64,000 nucleotides of DNA from Nymphaea colorata (taxonomy: Eukaryota; Streptophyta; Magnoliopsida; Nymphaeales; Nymphaeaceae): the NCBI RefSeq assembly GCF_008831285.2, contig NC_045140.1, forward strand, positions 15,994,370-16,058,369. Direction: 5' to 3'. Below, in pieces: positions 26,201 through 38,400 of this stretch. Position numbers and translations under genes: made by a program. Within the stretch, counting starts at the first letter, position 1. Each line of letters starts with the position of its first letter. The notes beneath the pieces were generated by a model. It ran no database searches and was not told the DNA's origin. It saw only the letters and a list, made by a program, of their open reading frames with translations.

Positions 26201-28007
26201 AAAAGGTAATCCCTGGATGGATTCGTTGATTTCTTCTTTTCTAAATAAAAAATTGTAGAGAAAAGTCTTCGTTGCTATTTTAGCACTTCCAAAACCGTAC
26301 CGTCGGCAACTTTTGAAGGATTCGATTAGTTTTAGAACGATTTTCCGTTTAGGGACCAACTTATAAACGATTGACTTCACATTTTTTATATTTAATACAT
26401 ACATTCCCCGAACGTGTTGAGTTTCGGACATGACCTTCAAATATAAAAAGAGTAACTGAGGGCAAAAATATAAACTCAAAGAATAATAATAAAAAATGCC
26501 CATTTTTTTATTTAAAAATAATTAGGGCGTGCCGTTTCAGAAAGGCAGAACTTCTTACATTATTTTTACATGTTGAGTTCTTCATTCACTGGCGCGAGCA
26601 AGGAAGGTTAACAAAAAAAAAACTCGGAATTAGTAACGCTTTGTACTTTTACTTATAAAAGAAGATTTAATTAATTATAAACTTGCGCTTTGGTTAGAAT
26701 TAAAATTTCTGAATTTCACCAAGGAAACCTAATCGGCATTCTTGCCCTTCCGCACGGTAAGGGTGGGAGGCCTGGGGTTCAGAAGTTTGGAGAAATGAAG
26801 AGGCTCTTTCCTGTCATTTCAAAATTTTGCAGGACCTCTGAAGAATGTGACCCCTTATGATTGCGGGACAGAAAGGGCATCCGCCGCTTTCACACACCAG
26901 CTAAGATGTCAGTACGACTCGGAGGAAGAAGGCAAAATTACTTGTCCGAATGGATTGATGAGAAAATCACAAGACCCGATTGCTCACGTCCATTTCCGAT
27001 CGCGTGGGGCCCGCCTCGATCTTATCGTCTCCGCTGGCCTTTGGACCTCCCGAAAGCCAATCACACGAGAAATCAATGGTGGGTCAACAGAGTGTTGCTT
27101 GCAGTTAGTTCGCTTTGGAAGCGAGTCGAGAGGTCTCTTGAAGTTACTGAAACGAAAAGAACTTTGATGAAGCTGAACAGGACAGAGATGCGATCGACAT
27201 GGTCCCCTTCCTAATTGAACTGGTTTCTTTTGATATCTTTCGATAAGATACCAAAAGAGTGGCAGATTCGATGGTGCAAAGTTTTCTCTAATCTTGCGAG
27301 TTATACGATCAAATCACAGCTTCAAGTTTAAAAGTTGAATCGAGAATGAAGCTTTTAGATTGAACCGTTTCTACTTTTGCACGGACACATTAATTCGAGA
27401 ACCTCAGTTCTCAGGGAGAAGACTTTTCGAAAATTGCCTTCTTCCAGATTTTGTTATCTTTCCTGTCACCATTTTTATCCCATTCTATTGGGAGAATGGG
27501 CGTCAAGAAGCAAGGGAAGTTGGTAGACGTTAATTGCAACAGGATAGATGCAGTAAAATAGACGGCGAACACTGTAGGCCACGGCCTTCATTAGAAGAAC
27601 CGGACGAAGTCCGATCGTTTCGTTCGTTAGATTAAAATAGGTTTTCCAGTGTAAGGAGATCTTAGAAAGGGCAAAAAAATAACAGTGGAATTGGCTGTCT
27701 ACATTCCCGAACTTCATGACCAGGTCAGAAATGGCGGAGACGACCTCATTGCAGAACGGCAAATCTAGAAGCAAATAATGATCCAGTTCCAGAGAGAGAT
27801 AAAATCGAAGATAGTTCTGAAAAATAAAAAGTTAGCTCAAGAGCATACATAAAATTTACATACTTTCGGACATCGAAAAGAGGGGAAAATAAGGACCTGC
27901 ATAAGAAAAAGAAAGAGCCTAAGAAAGAAGATCAGAGAAGAACTTCAAAAGTTCAGGATATTTTTCTTTCTTGTATTCTCTTTTCTTTTTTCCTTTAATT
28001 TTCAGGA

Positions 28008-29409
28008 TCAAAAGGAGGGGACGACTCCGTAGCTGGCGTCGGCCATGAGGACGGCCGCGGCGGCGGAGTAGATCCGGTCGACCTCCACCTCGACCTCTGT
28101 GCGCTTCGCGAACCGGCCCTTGATTCTCGGCCTCGTCTCCGCGTAAGCCTTGCGGGACGCGTAGCGGATCGTCTTCTCGAACTTTCGGTTCTTCCGCTTC
28201 TCCCTGTATCTGAGCACCCGAGCCTCCCTGTCGAGCGGGGAGTAGTGAGGTGCGGTCTGCGCTGTCGAGTGAGGCGCGCACAGATCCATCGCTCCCGAGC
28301 CCTTCATGCTCCGGCCGTAAGGGTTTGATATATCGGTCAAGCAGCTGCCATCCGGCACCACTCCGACGTCGAGGGACGACGACGACACCTGTAAAAACCG
28401 ATCGAAATAATGTAACTACTCTAATTTCTCAAACATCTATACACTACAAGGCACATCGAACTAAAATAACATGTCCGTACGTTAGCTGTTCTTAAGTTAG
28501 ACACACTATTTCGGCCTAAAATCTATAGAAATTAGCTCCAGATATCAGAAAATGTTTGGATCTACAAATATGCGAGGCGGGAAGAGAAAGGCTTACGCTG
28601 TGACTAAGCGAGGCCGTGGTGTAGCTGAATCCGGGTTTCGTTCGGAATAAATCGTTCTCCAGACACTGATCGGAACCGTCGATTGTCCGAACCGATGCCG
28701 GAGGCGTGGACTTGTTCTGCACAGGGACGACGCTGTCTGAGCCGTTGTTCTGGTTGAAACGGTGGTCCATCGACGATCCATAGTCCAGATCGAGGTAAGG
28801 ATCGACGTCTTGGAAAAAATACTCTCCGGATTTGAGTTCGCAATCCTGAGCACATACCTTAGGGTTGGGAAGCAGCCAAGAGGCGGCCTCGGCCTCGTCC
28901 GCTCGGGCGTTGGCCTCCTCGTCCTCGTCGTCTTCCTCCTCCGCGCCGTCGCCGCCACGTCCCTTCAGCAGGTCATCCGGTTCAACAGCTGGGACGAGCA
29001 GGCTCGCAGTCGCGGCCGACTTCATGGCGACCGTCGCCGGCTCGTAGAAGGGCACGACGGGCAGGCGCTCGTGACGGCGCGCGAGCGGGTTGGCGGAGTG
29101 GATGTCGTTGTCGCAAGCGACGCAGAGGGCGGCCGAGTCCGCCTTGCAGGTGACGCTTGCGGGGGCCTGCTCGCAGACCTCGCACATCCAGACTCGCTCG
29201 TGGCGGGAAGCCAGGCGGTTCGCGCCGTGCACCTTGGAGTCGCAGTTCAGGCAGAGGAAGGCTGAGTCGGCCCTACAGAAGAGAATCGCCGGCGACGCCT
29301 CGCAGGAATCACACTTTCTCGGCGCTATGCTCCACCCGGCACCTCCCATCTCGCCGTATCCATCCTCCTCATTCCCGAACCCTCCGTGTCTCTTCTCGTC
29401 TTCCTTCAT
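28008..29409 (-). CDS. COL: CONSTANS-like B-box zinc finger transcription factor (COL3/4/5-type)
   Basis: Two exons, 29409-28597 and 28388-28008, with a 208-bp GT-AG intron; 397 aa. Two tandem B-boxes lie at about residues 33-75 ([13 protein letters not shown]...CLNCDSKVH) and 76-118 ([13 protein letters not shown]...CVACDNDIH), with all zinc ligands visible. After them comes [11 protein letters not shown], which resembles the COL3/4/5 branch rather than CONSTANS itself. The middle is acidic ([16 protein letters not shown]). The CCT domain is at about 325-367 ([20 protein letters not shown] ... [13 protein letters not shown]) and the C-terminus is YGVVPSF, typical of group I CO-like proteins. 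Such nuclear proteins bind DNA through CCT with NF-Y subunits and act in light signalling, flowering and branching; the exact role here is unknown. The plus strand opposite exon 1 has long open frames caused by high GC and is not coding. Confidence 0.95.
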
Positions 29410-30528
29410 CTCACAACCTCTTCCTCTTCTTCTCCTTCTTCTCGCGTTCTTCGTCCTCCGCTCTCTGCGAGAGTGAGAGGGGAGGAGGGGGACGGTCTGC
29501 GTTATCTATCGCGTGTGGGATTTGGCGACTCGATGCCTGCCACGTGGAGATTTCTGGACCGCTGTAACTGTGGCTCGTTGGGGTCCCGATGGCCAGCGCA
29601 GCTGTCAGTTGTCCATTCGCTGTGGGGCCCGCCGCGAGGTGGTGGGAGAAGGCTCACTCAAATGGAACGGGGTTGCCTCCCCCGCCATGGGACCCACTTG
29701 ATCGTGCACTTCACCCTATTGGACGTTGACTCGTCTTGGCGAACGTAAGGTCCGATCTGATCCCCCGTCCCTTGATCGACGGTCGATCTCAGAGGGTCGG
29801 CGATATCTTTATTATTGAATTTGTTTTTCCCCTATCTCGAGCGTTTTGCCTCCGTCGGCGCATGCTTGGCAAGAGATCGCCTCGCGAGTCGAGAGTTCAC
29901 TGTTCAGCCCCTTTTTTTTTTTTTCAACACTGCTTTCTATGTTAAAAGAGTTTGAAGAGAAGAAGAGGCGGTAGTTTTAGTCTCCTAATAATCTCTGGTT
30001 GAAGTCCCGCATAAAATTATTTTCATAACCATCATCGCCGTTGTGCATCACTTCGAGTACTAGACAAACAAACGTGAAGAATAATCTATCTTATATTGAA
30101 GATTTTCAAAATTTATATACTTTCACGGAAAAATTACTGGTTGCCTTTGCTCATAGCCCTTTTAAATATAAATCAAAGCCAGCTGGAATGTCAGTCCTTG
30201 AAGATATCATAATAATAATTCTTTCTCCCACTCTCTCTCTTTAATCTTTTTATCACGAAAAACCACCTTAGGTTTAAATATTTTTTCACTGGCCCTAAGC
30301 ATCAAACTCCCAAATCCATTCCAATTTCGCCTGCCCCACAACAATTCTGCTATATGTAGCCTCATAAACGAAAGAAAGGTGTTTCTAAGATTTGAACTGC
30401 CCACTGGCCCATTTCCGTGTGCCGAACCCCTCAAGGGCCCATACCTTGTCTCGTTTCATAGACAATCTTTTTTCTTTCTTCTTTTTTGTGCTTATTGCAT
30501 CCCATTGCGAAAGGAGTCAAGAAGGAAA

Positions 30529-30762
30529 CTACTAGAAGCCTTTCGATCTTTCGTTTGTATCAAAACCATACTAAACAACATGTTCAAAGTCAAGGCAGCT
30601 ATTGGAATTCTTCCTCTGTCCGTCTAGATAAAAAAACTGATTCTCGACTCAACTCCTACTAGAAGCCCTTCGATCTTCCGTTCTTTATCAAACCCATGCG
30701 AAATAACGTGTTCAAAGTCAAGGCAGCTATTGGAATTCTTCCTCTCATTCTCGACTCATGTC
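30529..30762. repeat. Diverged tandem duplication, period about 127 bp
   Basis: CTACTAGAAGCC at 30529 recurs at 30656. Both copies continue through TTCGATCTTYCGTT, a CATA/CATG variant and GTTCAAAGTCAAGGCAGCTA to TTGGAATTCTTCCTCT. The second unit is shortened at its 3' end. Non-coding. Confidence 0.8.
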
Positions 30763-33700
30763 TCTCACGGACCTGCTTTAGATGTTTCGGCAGCTATATT
30801 TTAACTTGCATATCAATGTCATTTTTTTATAGCACATGAAGTTGATGCTTCCATAACTTGAAACAACTGCTTACCAGCCTATTCTCTCCTAGATTTAAGT
30901 TTATAGGTTGTATGGTGGGATTTGAGTAGAAATAGTCGGACATACGGCCAACTTCCTTTTCTAAAATTTTTGTTTTGAAGTTTTCCAAAACATTTCAACC
31001 AGGTTTGATTGCAGGATGTTAACGTTGTCGGCAGTTTTAGCGGACACAAGTTTCAATCCTCTTCAACTCAATTAAACACGAAAACAAAGAGAATAATCGT
31101 AGCAATTGAATCTTGAAAGGACCCTTAGATAGCTGGACACAAGTTTCAATCAATTTTTGTTACTTTTCACGAGATAGAGTTGCCAGATCAACTCGTTTCT
31201 AAACTTTTTATGACACAAGTTTTCATTTCTTTCTCACTTTTCACGCATCGAGTTCCGCCGTGATTACCCAGGCGAACGTTTCTAGGATCAATGGGCTTTA
31301 GTTCTAAACTTCTAAGTTCCCGGGGCATTTCCTTGAAATCTGTCCTTGAAATCTGGAATTTGCCAGATATTTCCAGATTTTAGCTGTCAGGCACTGGAAT
31401 TAGTTCATCTGGTTTTCAGATTTCAATTACTCGAGACTGAGGCTGGACGCAAGTTGAAGGCAACTTCTGCCTTCTGGCTTTCATGTCCACATTGCAGATT
31501 AATGGTGGTCTTCTCCTCTTTGTCATTTTCACGGTCTTGATAAACTTATAACAAATGCTTTCAAGGCAAGTAGCAATCAACTTCAGGGTGTGGTGCGGTT
31601 CACATGAAACCTTACCAAGTTCATGAACTCCAGCTGCAAAACTATAATCTCATACCCCCTTTTTCTTTTCTTTTTTGGGTTTCAGAATTATGAAAGTGTC
31701 ACGATAATAAGTTCATCGTTTGAAGAATTGGTAATTTTGTTGACGAATGACTAAAATGATTCGTGTATCTCTTTCCTATCCATATCTAAAGAAATAATGA
31801 AAATTTAGAGGGTGTTTGGTAACATGAAGAAAATGGTCTGTGTGAAAACATTTATAAAACATCAGTTCGGGTCAGATGAGCATTTACGAACATCATAAAT
31901 ATCACGTTATATATCAAACTCCCGGTGACAATCGCGACAGTGAAGGAACAGTGATCAACCAGAAGGGACGCTAATGGCCAAGGATAAACCAACTCACTAC
32001 CCGAATCCAAACTTGTTCGGGTGAGTCTAGACTCTAGAACAGAAAACAGGATCCGATTTACTAACCTGATACCTCTTCCAGTTCAAGATCCGAGCTGCTT
32101 AAAAGCAAACGTTTTGGATCTCAAGCCACAGGAACTCAAATTGGATCCAAGATAATTTTATGTGTGTCCATGACCCAAAGTCAAGTGGGATCTGATTAGA
32201 TAAGAGTGCCTGGATCCACCAACCTGGTACTTTCTAACTCCGACAAATAGGCCTGGCATTGGCTCGGCTGGCCCGATGCTCGGAACCTAAGCCTATAACT
32301 ATTGGGTACCCGGCTCGATGTCCACCTCTACGGACACGTTCTCAGACGGTGGGACCTGCTTTCCACTCATTGATAATCAATCTTTCACTTGATTGATGTT
32401 TTTCTTGGTAAATATACTAAATTTTTTTAAAAATATAAATTGAAAAGGAGCTAGGCCCCTGCCTGCCTCTCTTGACTCAGCCCTTAGTTAGAAAAATGTG
32501 GAAGAGTGACAAATGACAAGTCGAAGACCATTCTCATCACCTTTTATTTACTTGTAAAAGGAACTTAACTTAACATGGCTAGTGAATGCGGGTTGGGTCC
32601 GATTGGTGGCGAGGAAGAGATAATTAATGAAGATGTAAAAGGGCCGGATGAAATAAATGGGTAAGCTACGTAGAAAGCAGTTGTTCGCGTCCGGCCCCAA
32701 AAAGAAAACCTACCCACGCCCTTCCACGTCAGGCTTCATTATTGCGTGCAACTGGGGAAAGGCTACTCTCCCCCCTCCCCATGTGATGCCTGCCTCCTAG
32801 GCTCCATCCACATCCAGGTCAACTGCCGCCTTTTCTTTTTCATAATTTTTGAAAAATTGAACCACTTTCTTGTAATTTTTTTTCATGCAATTTATAAAAT
32901 TTGAGAAATAAAAAATTAAATTAATGTGAGGTTCAATTTAAAAAAACAAATCGAGAGGCGTAGTATAATTGATCGGCACGAAAAAACTGTAGACTCATTC
33001 TTGCTTTCATTCTCATGGTGGAGGCAATAAAAGGTTGGGATGCTCGCTCCGTCAAGTTAACTTCCGCTTTCAAAGTAAGGAGAATGAGGTTGTTAACCCC
33101 CATCGGCTCAGTCTCAGCGACATATAAAAATTTTAAAAAGTTATATTCTGATTCATGTTAAAATTTTGAAATTATAATTTGACTTCTTTCATGACTGTTT
33201 GTTTTCTCGGAAAAAAATCAGAGCTTGCTTTTAACTCCTAAAAATATTATAACTCCCCGAATCTCTCATTCGACTATAAATCCATGGGTTTTAAAATTCA
33301 TGCTATTGAGACTCTCAATTTAAAAATTCCTAAGCCATTCATTTTTCCAGAAAAACACTTTTTTTTTTTTTTTTTATGTAGTTTCGGGTCAAAGATAAGA
33401 TGCTATCAATTGCTAAGATTTCATGTTATGATTTTATTTTTACCTTCAATCAGCTTGTGGGCACCACCCTCTACTTGGAACGAGATTCCCCACTTCCCAC
33501 TTTCGGCGTACGACTTGTTCCCCAGTTGATGCACGGCCATGAGTAGAGACAGAGTGTTCCAGAAAGCACTCGCCTTTCTTTTCCATAAAGTCACTGCAAC
33601 CACTCACGAGGAAGGAAGAGGCACATCTGTAAAGGGATCGAGCAATAGTTAACGATCACGGTTGACATGAGTTCAACCTTCATTTCTTTCTGCCTTTTTG

Positions 33701-33813
33701 TGGTGCTCAGCTCACCTTTCGCTTCATATTTTACAGTTTCGGATTTCCAAAAGGTTTTTGAAATATCAGATTAGCAGTGATTTCGATCCTGTGATTTAAT
33801 ATTATATTAAGAT

Positions 33814-33869
33814 TTCAAACTCGTGGGTTTCAACAAGGATTATAGATTTTTGAAACCCACGAGTTTGAA
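33814..33869. repeat. Perfect 20-bp inverted repeat (hairpin)
   Basis: The left arm TTCAAACTCGTGGGTTTCAA (33814-33833) and right arm TTGAAACCCACGAGTTTGAA (33850-33869) are exact reverse complements, separated by 16 bases. The stem does not extend beyond these arms. Confidence 0.9.
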
Positions 33870-34245
33870 TCGGCACCGAATTTAATCGGCTTGCAACTGA
33901 ATGCATCTGAATCGCCCGGTTGATTCAAGCCAATTTTATGACGCTGGATAACGCAGAAGATCTTACATTCATAATTTGGAAATCTAAAGTTTGATATGGC
34001 ATGACATGAATTTAAAGTGGTCCGGTGATAGATCGAACTCTAGATTTAAAATCCTGAGTAATCAAACACCTCCTTAGTTTGTTGGAGGGGCCAACATTCT
34101 TATATACAATGGATTAAAAATAATTGGATTTGCAAATTTCTCCATCTGGGTTTACCTCTGATCTCAATCTGAAGCAATCTGAGATCATTGGGATCTCAGA
34201 TGATCCAAGGATTTAAGGTCAAACCGCCTCCTGTCCGGCCTTATG

Positions 34246-34273
34246 TCTGAGGTTATAGCTATATAACCTCAGA
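34246..34273. repeat. 12-bp inverted repeat (hairpin)
   Basis: TCTGAGGTTATA (34246-34257) and TATAACCTCAGA (34262-34273) are exact reverse complements with a 4-base loop. Confidence 0.8.
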
Positions 34274-35371
34274 ATCTAAAGTCATCTTTTGTACACGGTG
34301 GTGAAATCCATCCATTGTTTGTTTTACTCTGTAGGTTCGTCAAAAACATGAGCCACTGGTATTTCAGCCGTATAGTCTGTTTGGTCATCAATCAATGTCA
34401 TGAAATCTTTGAGGACCAGCTTTGTCAGTGGCCGCACAGGCAAGGAAGACAAGCACAACAACTGTCTCAGGCATTTGTTCATGGGATGCGTCCTTTTGGT
34501 GGTAGGTCTGATACTGGAAATATGGAATGAAGGGTCCACAAGGGAGAGAGAATATGGACCTATGGCAATCGAAGCCAATATCTCCTTGTATGTTTTTTTC
34601 TGCTTATAAAGAACATTGTGTACTAGCTAAGAACCATGCACATGGAATGAGAAAGCACTCAACTGCTGGGTTCAAGTAGTGTTTCCTTTTTCATCAATCA
34701 CGACCCTGTGACATCAAATTTAAGAATTTTCACTTTGTTAATCTAAAAGGCTTTATTGCTATTCTCAAGAACATACAGGTCAAGCTTCCGTTTTGCTCGT
34801 TCGAGAGAAAAACAGAAAAAAAAAACAAAATATTACTAAGAATTCTTCTACTTAGCTCATTCAAAGGTCTAAACTGTTACTTGTATCACCAGTTGAAATG
34901 TTTTAATCAGTCTCACTCAGTTCTCATTATGTATATATATAGGAATACAGTTAATCACAAGTTTAGCGATAATCCCTTGTGGTTTCATTTAGCTTATTGT
35001 AGGAGAGGAGCAAACCATCCCGCGGTTCCAATAGAGAACTCTTATGGAAATTCACATAAGGCCCACCTTTTCCAACAGGAAACTTGTGTTCCTTGGCATA
35101 ACAGGGAAAAGGAAAACGACAGTAACCTTATCGAGCAGACATCTCACTCGGTGTTGCCACATTAATTACAGGGCACTTGAAACGGACGAAGGAAGACTTT
35201 ATATATGGTTACACAGTAAGATCACAGCAAAAATGACTTCAAGAAGATGAGTTCAGGTGGTCGATCGAAGTCAAGGCATCGGAAGAGTTCAAGAAGATCA
35301 CTTCCATCAAAACATACTCAAAACTATGAGACACCAAACTACTCCAATCTCTTCTTGTCATAACTTGGCCT

Positions 35372-35417
35372 TCATCTCACAAGTGGGATCAGCAAGTATT
35401 CAGCATAAAACAGCTGC

Positions 35418-35458
<41 letters not shown>

Positions 35459-38400
35459 GGAGAGTGTCAAAATTAGTATCCATGAAAATTAGTATCCATG
35501 ATTGACCATGTTGAGAAACTTGGACAGCGGTTGGGCTAAGACTCAATCTCAGATTGAAAACAGTTAGCTATCAACTTAGTAAAACGGTGGAATGTCTGCA
35601 TGGACCAGTCTCTAAGTCGACTCCACAAACCTCAGACCTTAATAAGAATTCGGGGAAAAACTCCCCGCAACCTGGCCAAGTTGCAAAAGCATAGAACCTG
35701 TGAATCAACAACCTGGGCAGCATAAGCCTTGACTCAAACAATTTTAGGGGTAACTAGTTTAGTACCATTGAGTTAGTTGAACCCATTTAGGCCAGTCGCC
35801 ACTACCAATGGCTAGAATCCAGTTAGTCAAGTTATTCCAAGTTGGTGCATCCAGCTTAAGCTTGGTGGGAAATTTGAAATTTTGAACTGCCGAAAGCTAT
35901 CCTGGGCCCTAGCTCCCAGGCGAACTCACAAAGCTGTGACTGACGCTGGTGGACCAAACCAGCAGAAACTTTGTCTGCTTACCTTCCAAATAAACATGTA
36001 GAAGGATGTGATAGCAACTTTACTCTTCAAGTCCAGAGATTGGGCACGAAGCCAGAGGATGGATGCTAGGGTACCGTGGCCTAACACCTGCACCAAAGCA
36101 GGAATTATGAGCATAATTAGAATAAACCAGCCAAGTCTCAGAACCACATGAAGATGAATAAACAATCAATATTGCCAAAAGATTGTGTACAAGGAACTGA
36201 ACATGATATCTTGTGGCAAAGTGATCCTTCAGTTTTTCTTGGTGTTCATTCTTGACAGGAGAAGATGGAAGTAAACATTGTGTGGTTCAAAATTTGCCAA
36301 CAACATATTGGTACGTGGACAATAAAGGTGTGGCAATTTAGTTGTAAGGGAAGTCTCCTGATGCTTGAAGGATCAGTCTGATTGTCTGGGAATAGAGTAA
36401 GGTTGCACTTAGCATAAAGTGGTCTTCATGGTCCCAACAACTCAAATTCCAGAGGTATCTTCAAAAGTTACACAACTAAGATATACCATCACAAGTTTGC
36501 TCCATAGGCAAGAAGATGCAGCCCCTGCAACAATAGCAGCAGCATATGCCATCTGCAGAAGATATATACAAAGCCAAAACACCTGGAGAAGTGAAAAGGG
36601 GGAAGAAGAGCTATTAGTACATGCACACGAGACAATTGGTCGAAATATGCGGGATAAATAATGAAAGTACACCCACCCGCTTTTGACCAAGTCGTACGCT
36701 AAAGGACCGGATTCCAAAAATTTGATCTCCCTCAATGTCAGGAATATCCTACAAATATCAAGTCCAGTCAGTAAAAACGGTACAAACAAATAGATCATGG
36801 ATGCCACTTATGATGCATGTAAAAAGTATCATCCATGACATCTACCTATCACTAAACAGCCTGTGTAGACAGAACATAACTGTTGCATCCAAAACGTTGT
36901 CAAGAGGGACTACTTTGAAGAAAATAACTGCAGCCACCAATGCAGAGCGCGTGCTTGATATATTATTGTTAAATAGAAAATACTAAACGACAACATCATA
37001 TTTACCCTTGAAACTGAAAGAAACATTTAAATAGATCATAAATTTTTTTTCATAGAAGAATTAGTTAGTTAATTGAATACTATGGGATATGGTTGTGGAA
37101 TAAGTGCTAAATGCATTAAATGAAAGAAAAAAATTTATGGATCTATTGTCTTCACTGAAGAATTAGATTATAAAATTTTTCCTTAGAAGAATCAGTTAGT
37201 TAATTGAATACTATGGAATCTGGTTGTGGCATAAAATTAAATGCATTAAGTGAAGAAAGAACTTTATGGATCCATTTTCTTCTCAAAACTAATTTGTCAT
37301 CATGTGGGGGGGGGTGGTAGGGAGAGAGAGAGAGAGCATTACACAGCTAAGGTTTAGATGATCCCCTAACAGACATGAATAATAAGTGAAATCAAGTAGG
37401 TTTCTGAAGAAAACTATGCACAATTAGTGAATACCCTATCTTAGAAAATTTGTCAACGTACCAAGCCAAACCATATCAAATAAGCAGCAAAAACTCACAA
37501 GTCAGCAATTTATATTTCTGACTGAAGTTTGTATTTCAAAACAACCGCAAACTAGTATATCCAAAGTGAAGTTATTTCAGAAATGGTTCTTACCTTGAAC
37601 AATGCAATGACAACTGAGAAGAAGCTCATAAAAGCTGTTGCAAACATTAACGGCCTCGTAACGATAGCTGGCCTTTTGTACACAAAAGTCTGATAAATTC
37701 ATGAAAGATCCACATCCAAATTTAATTAAAACCAGTTTTCAGGAAAAAAAAATCCTTTGAATATTCAAAGACAGACCTGCATATGCATAAAAAATGCAAG
37801 TTGGACGATGACAGCTCGCACTGCTAGGATGCAGGATGCAGCAATGACAGCATGCTGCTTCCATCTCAAAAACGGCAACTGAAACATTGACATTCAAATC
37901 TATGGTCAGGTTAGAATTTTCTTCAAGCATTTCATAAATAAAATGCACAAAATGACCCCATCAACAGGAAACAACATCCAACTAATACACCATCGGCACT
38001 TATTTCTCTAATGGTCCAGATATATCAAAATTGGCTCACTCAAGCCACTTACGAGCATCAAACAAACAAACTGCATGTGGAAAGTCAAAGCCATTTATTA
38101 CCATTTCACAAACAAAACTGATATCGATGAAAGAAAAGAAATTTATGTTTAAGTCACATGCAATCTAGCTCACGCAAATCATTGTTGCCAACTGTGGTCA
38201 AAACCATTGTTGCCAAGTATTGTCGTTTTATCGGTTAAGGCAACACTAAGCATGTACAAGCTTCTGCCATTTGAACAATGGCGATTTCTAGATCAACCAA
38301 AAGAACATAACAGAAAAAATAGAAAAGTTCTACTATTTGAGGAGGAGCCAATAAGCAGCTTACGTTGATGGAGTATGCAGTGCCAAGAATAAAGCTGACG

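Larger units (their letters stand above)
21615..28007. other. Intergenic, no gene recognised
   Basis: AT-rich DNA with a 67-bp duplication (22691-22757 and 23172-23238), a dispersed-repeat copy between those units, and many T-rich stretches. The frames at 24439-24882, 25016-25393, 26099-26503 and 26847-27214 give 90-134 residues but match no family I know and have no splice context. Some of this is the 3' flank of LSM5 and of the CONSTANS-like gene. Confidence 0.5.
29410..35371. other. Intergenic: CONSTANS-like promoter side, no other gene recognised
   Basis: The first 60 bases upstream of the CONSTANS-like ATG are C/T-rich on the plus strand (a GA-rich leader), followed by GC-rich DNA to about 29.9 kb that probably contains its promoter. 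Beyond this are a 127-bp-period duplication (30.53-30.76 kb), two hairpins (33.8 and 34.2 kb) and degenerate repeat fragments near 32.4 and 33.1 kb. No frame is convincing as a gene. The end abuts the 3' side of VTE2. Confidence 0.5.

Noticed and set aside
26847-27214. Two overlapping plus-strand frames of 106 and 117 codons
   Set aside because: They use different frames of the same DNA, have no known family and no splice or promoter context.
28762-29265. 167-codon plus-strand frame
   Set aside because: It is antisense to the CONSTANS-like B-box exon. High GC removes stop codons in other frames.
29090-29567. 128- and 136-codon plus-strand frames
   Set aside because: They overlap the B-box exon and its CT-rich leader, are of low complexity and have no recognisable domain.
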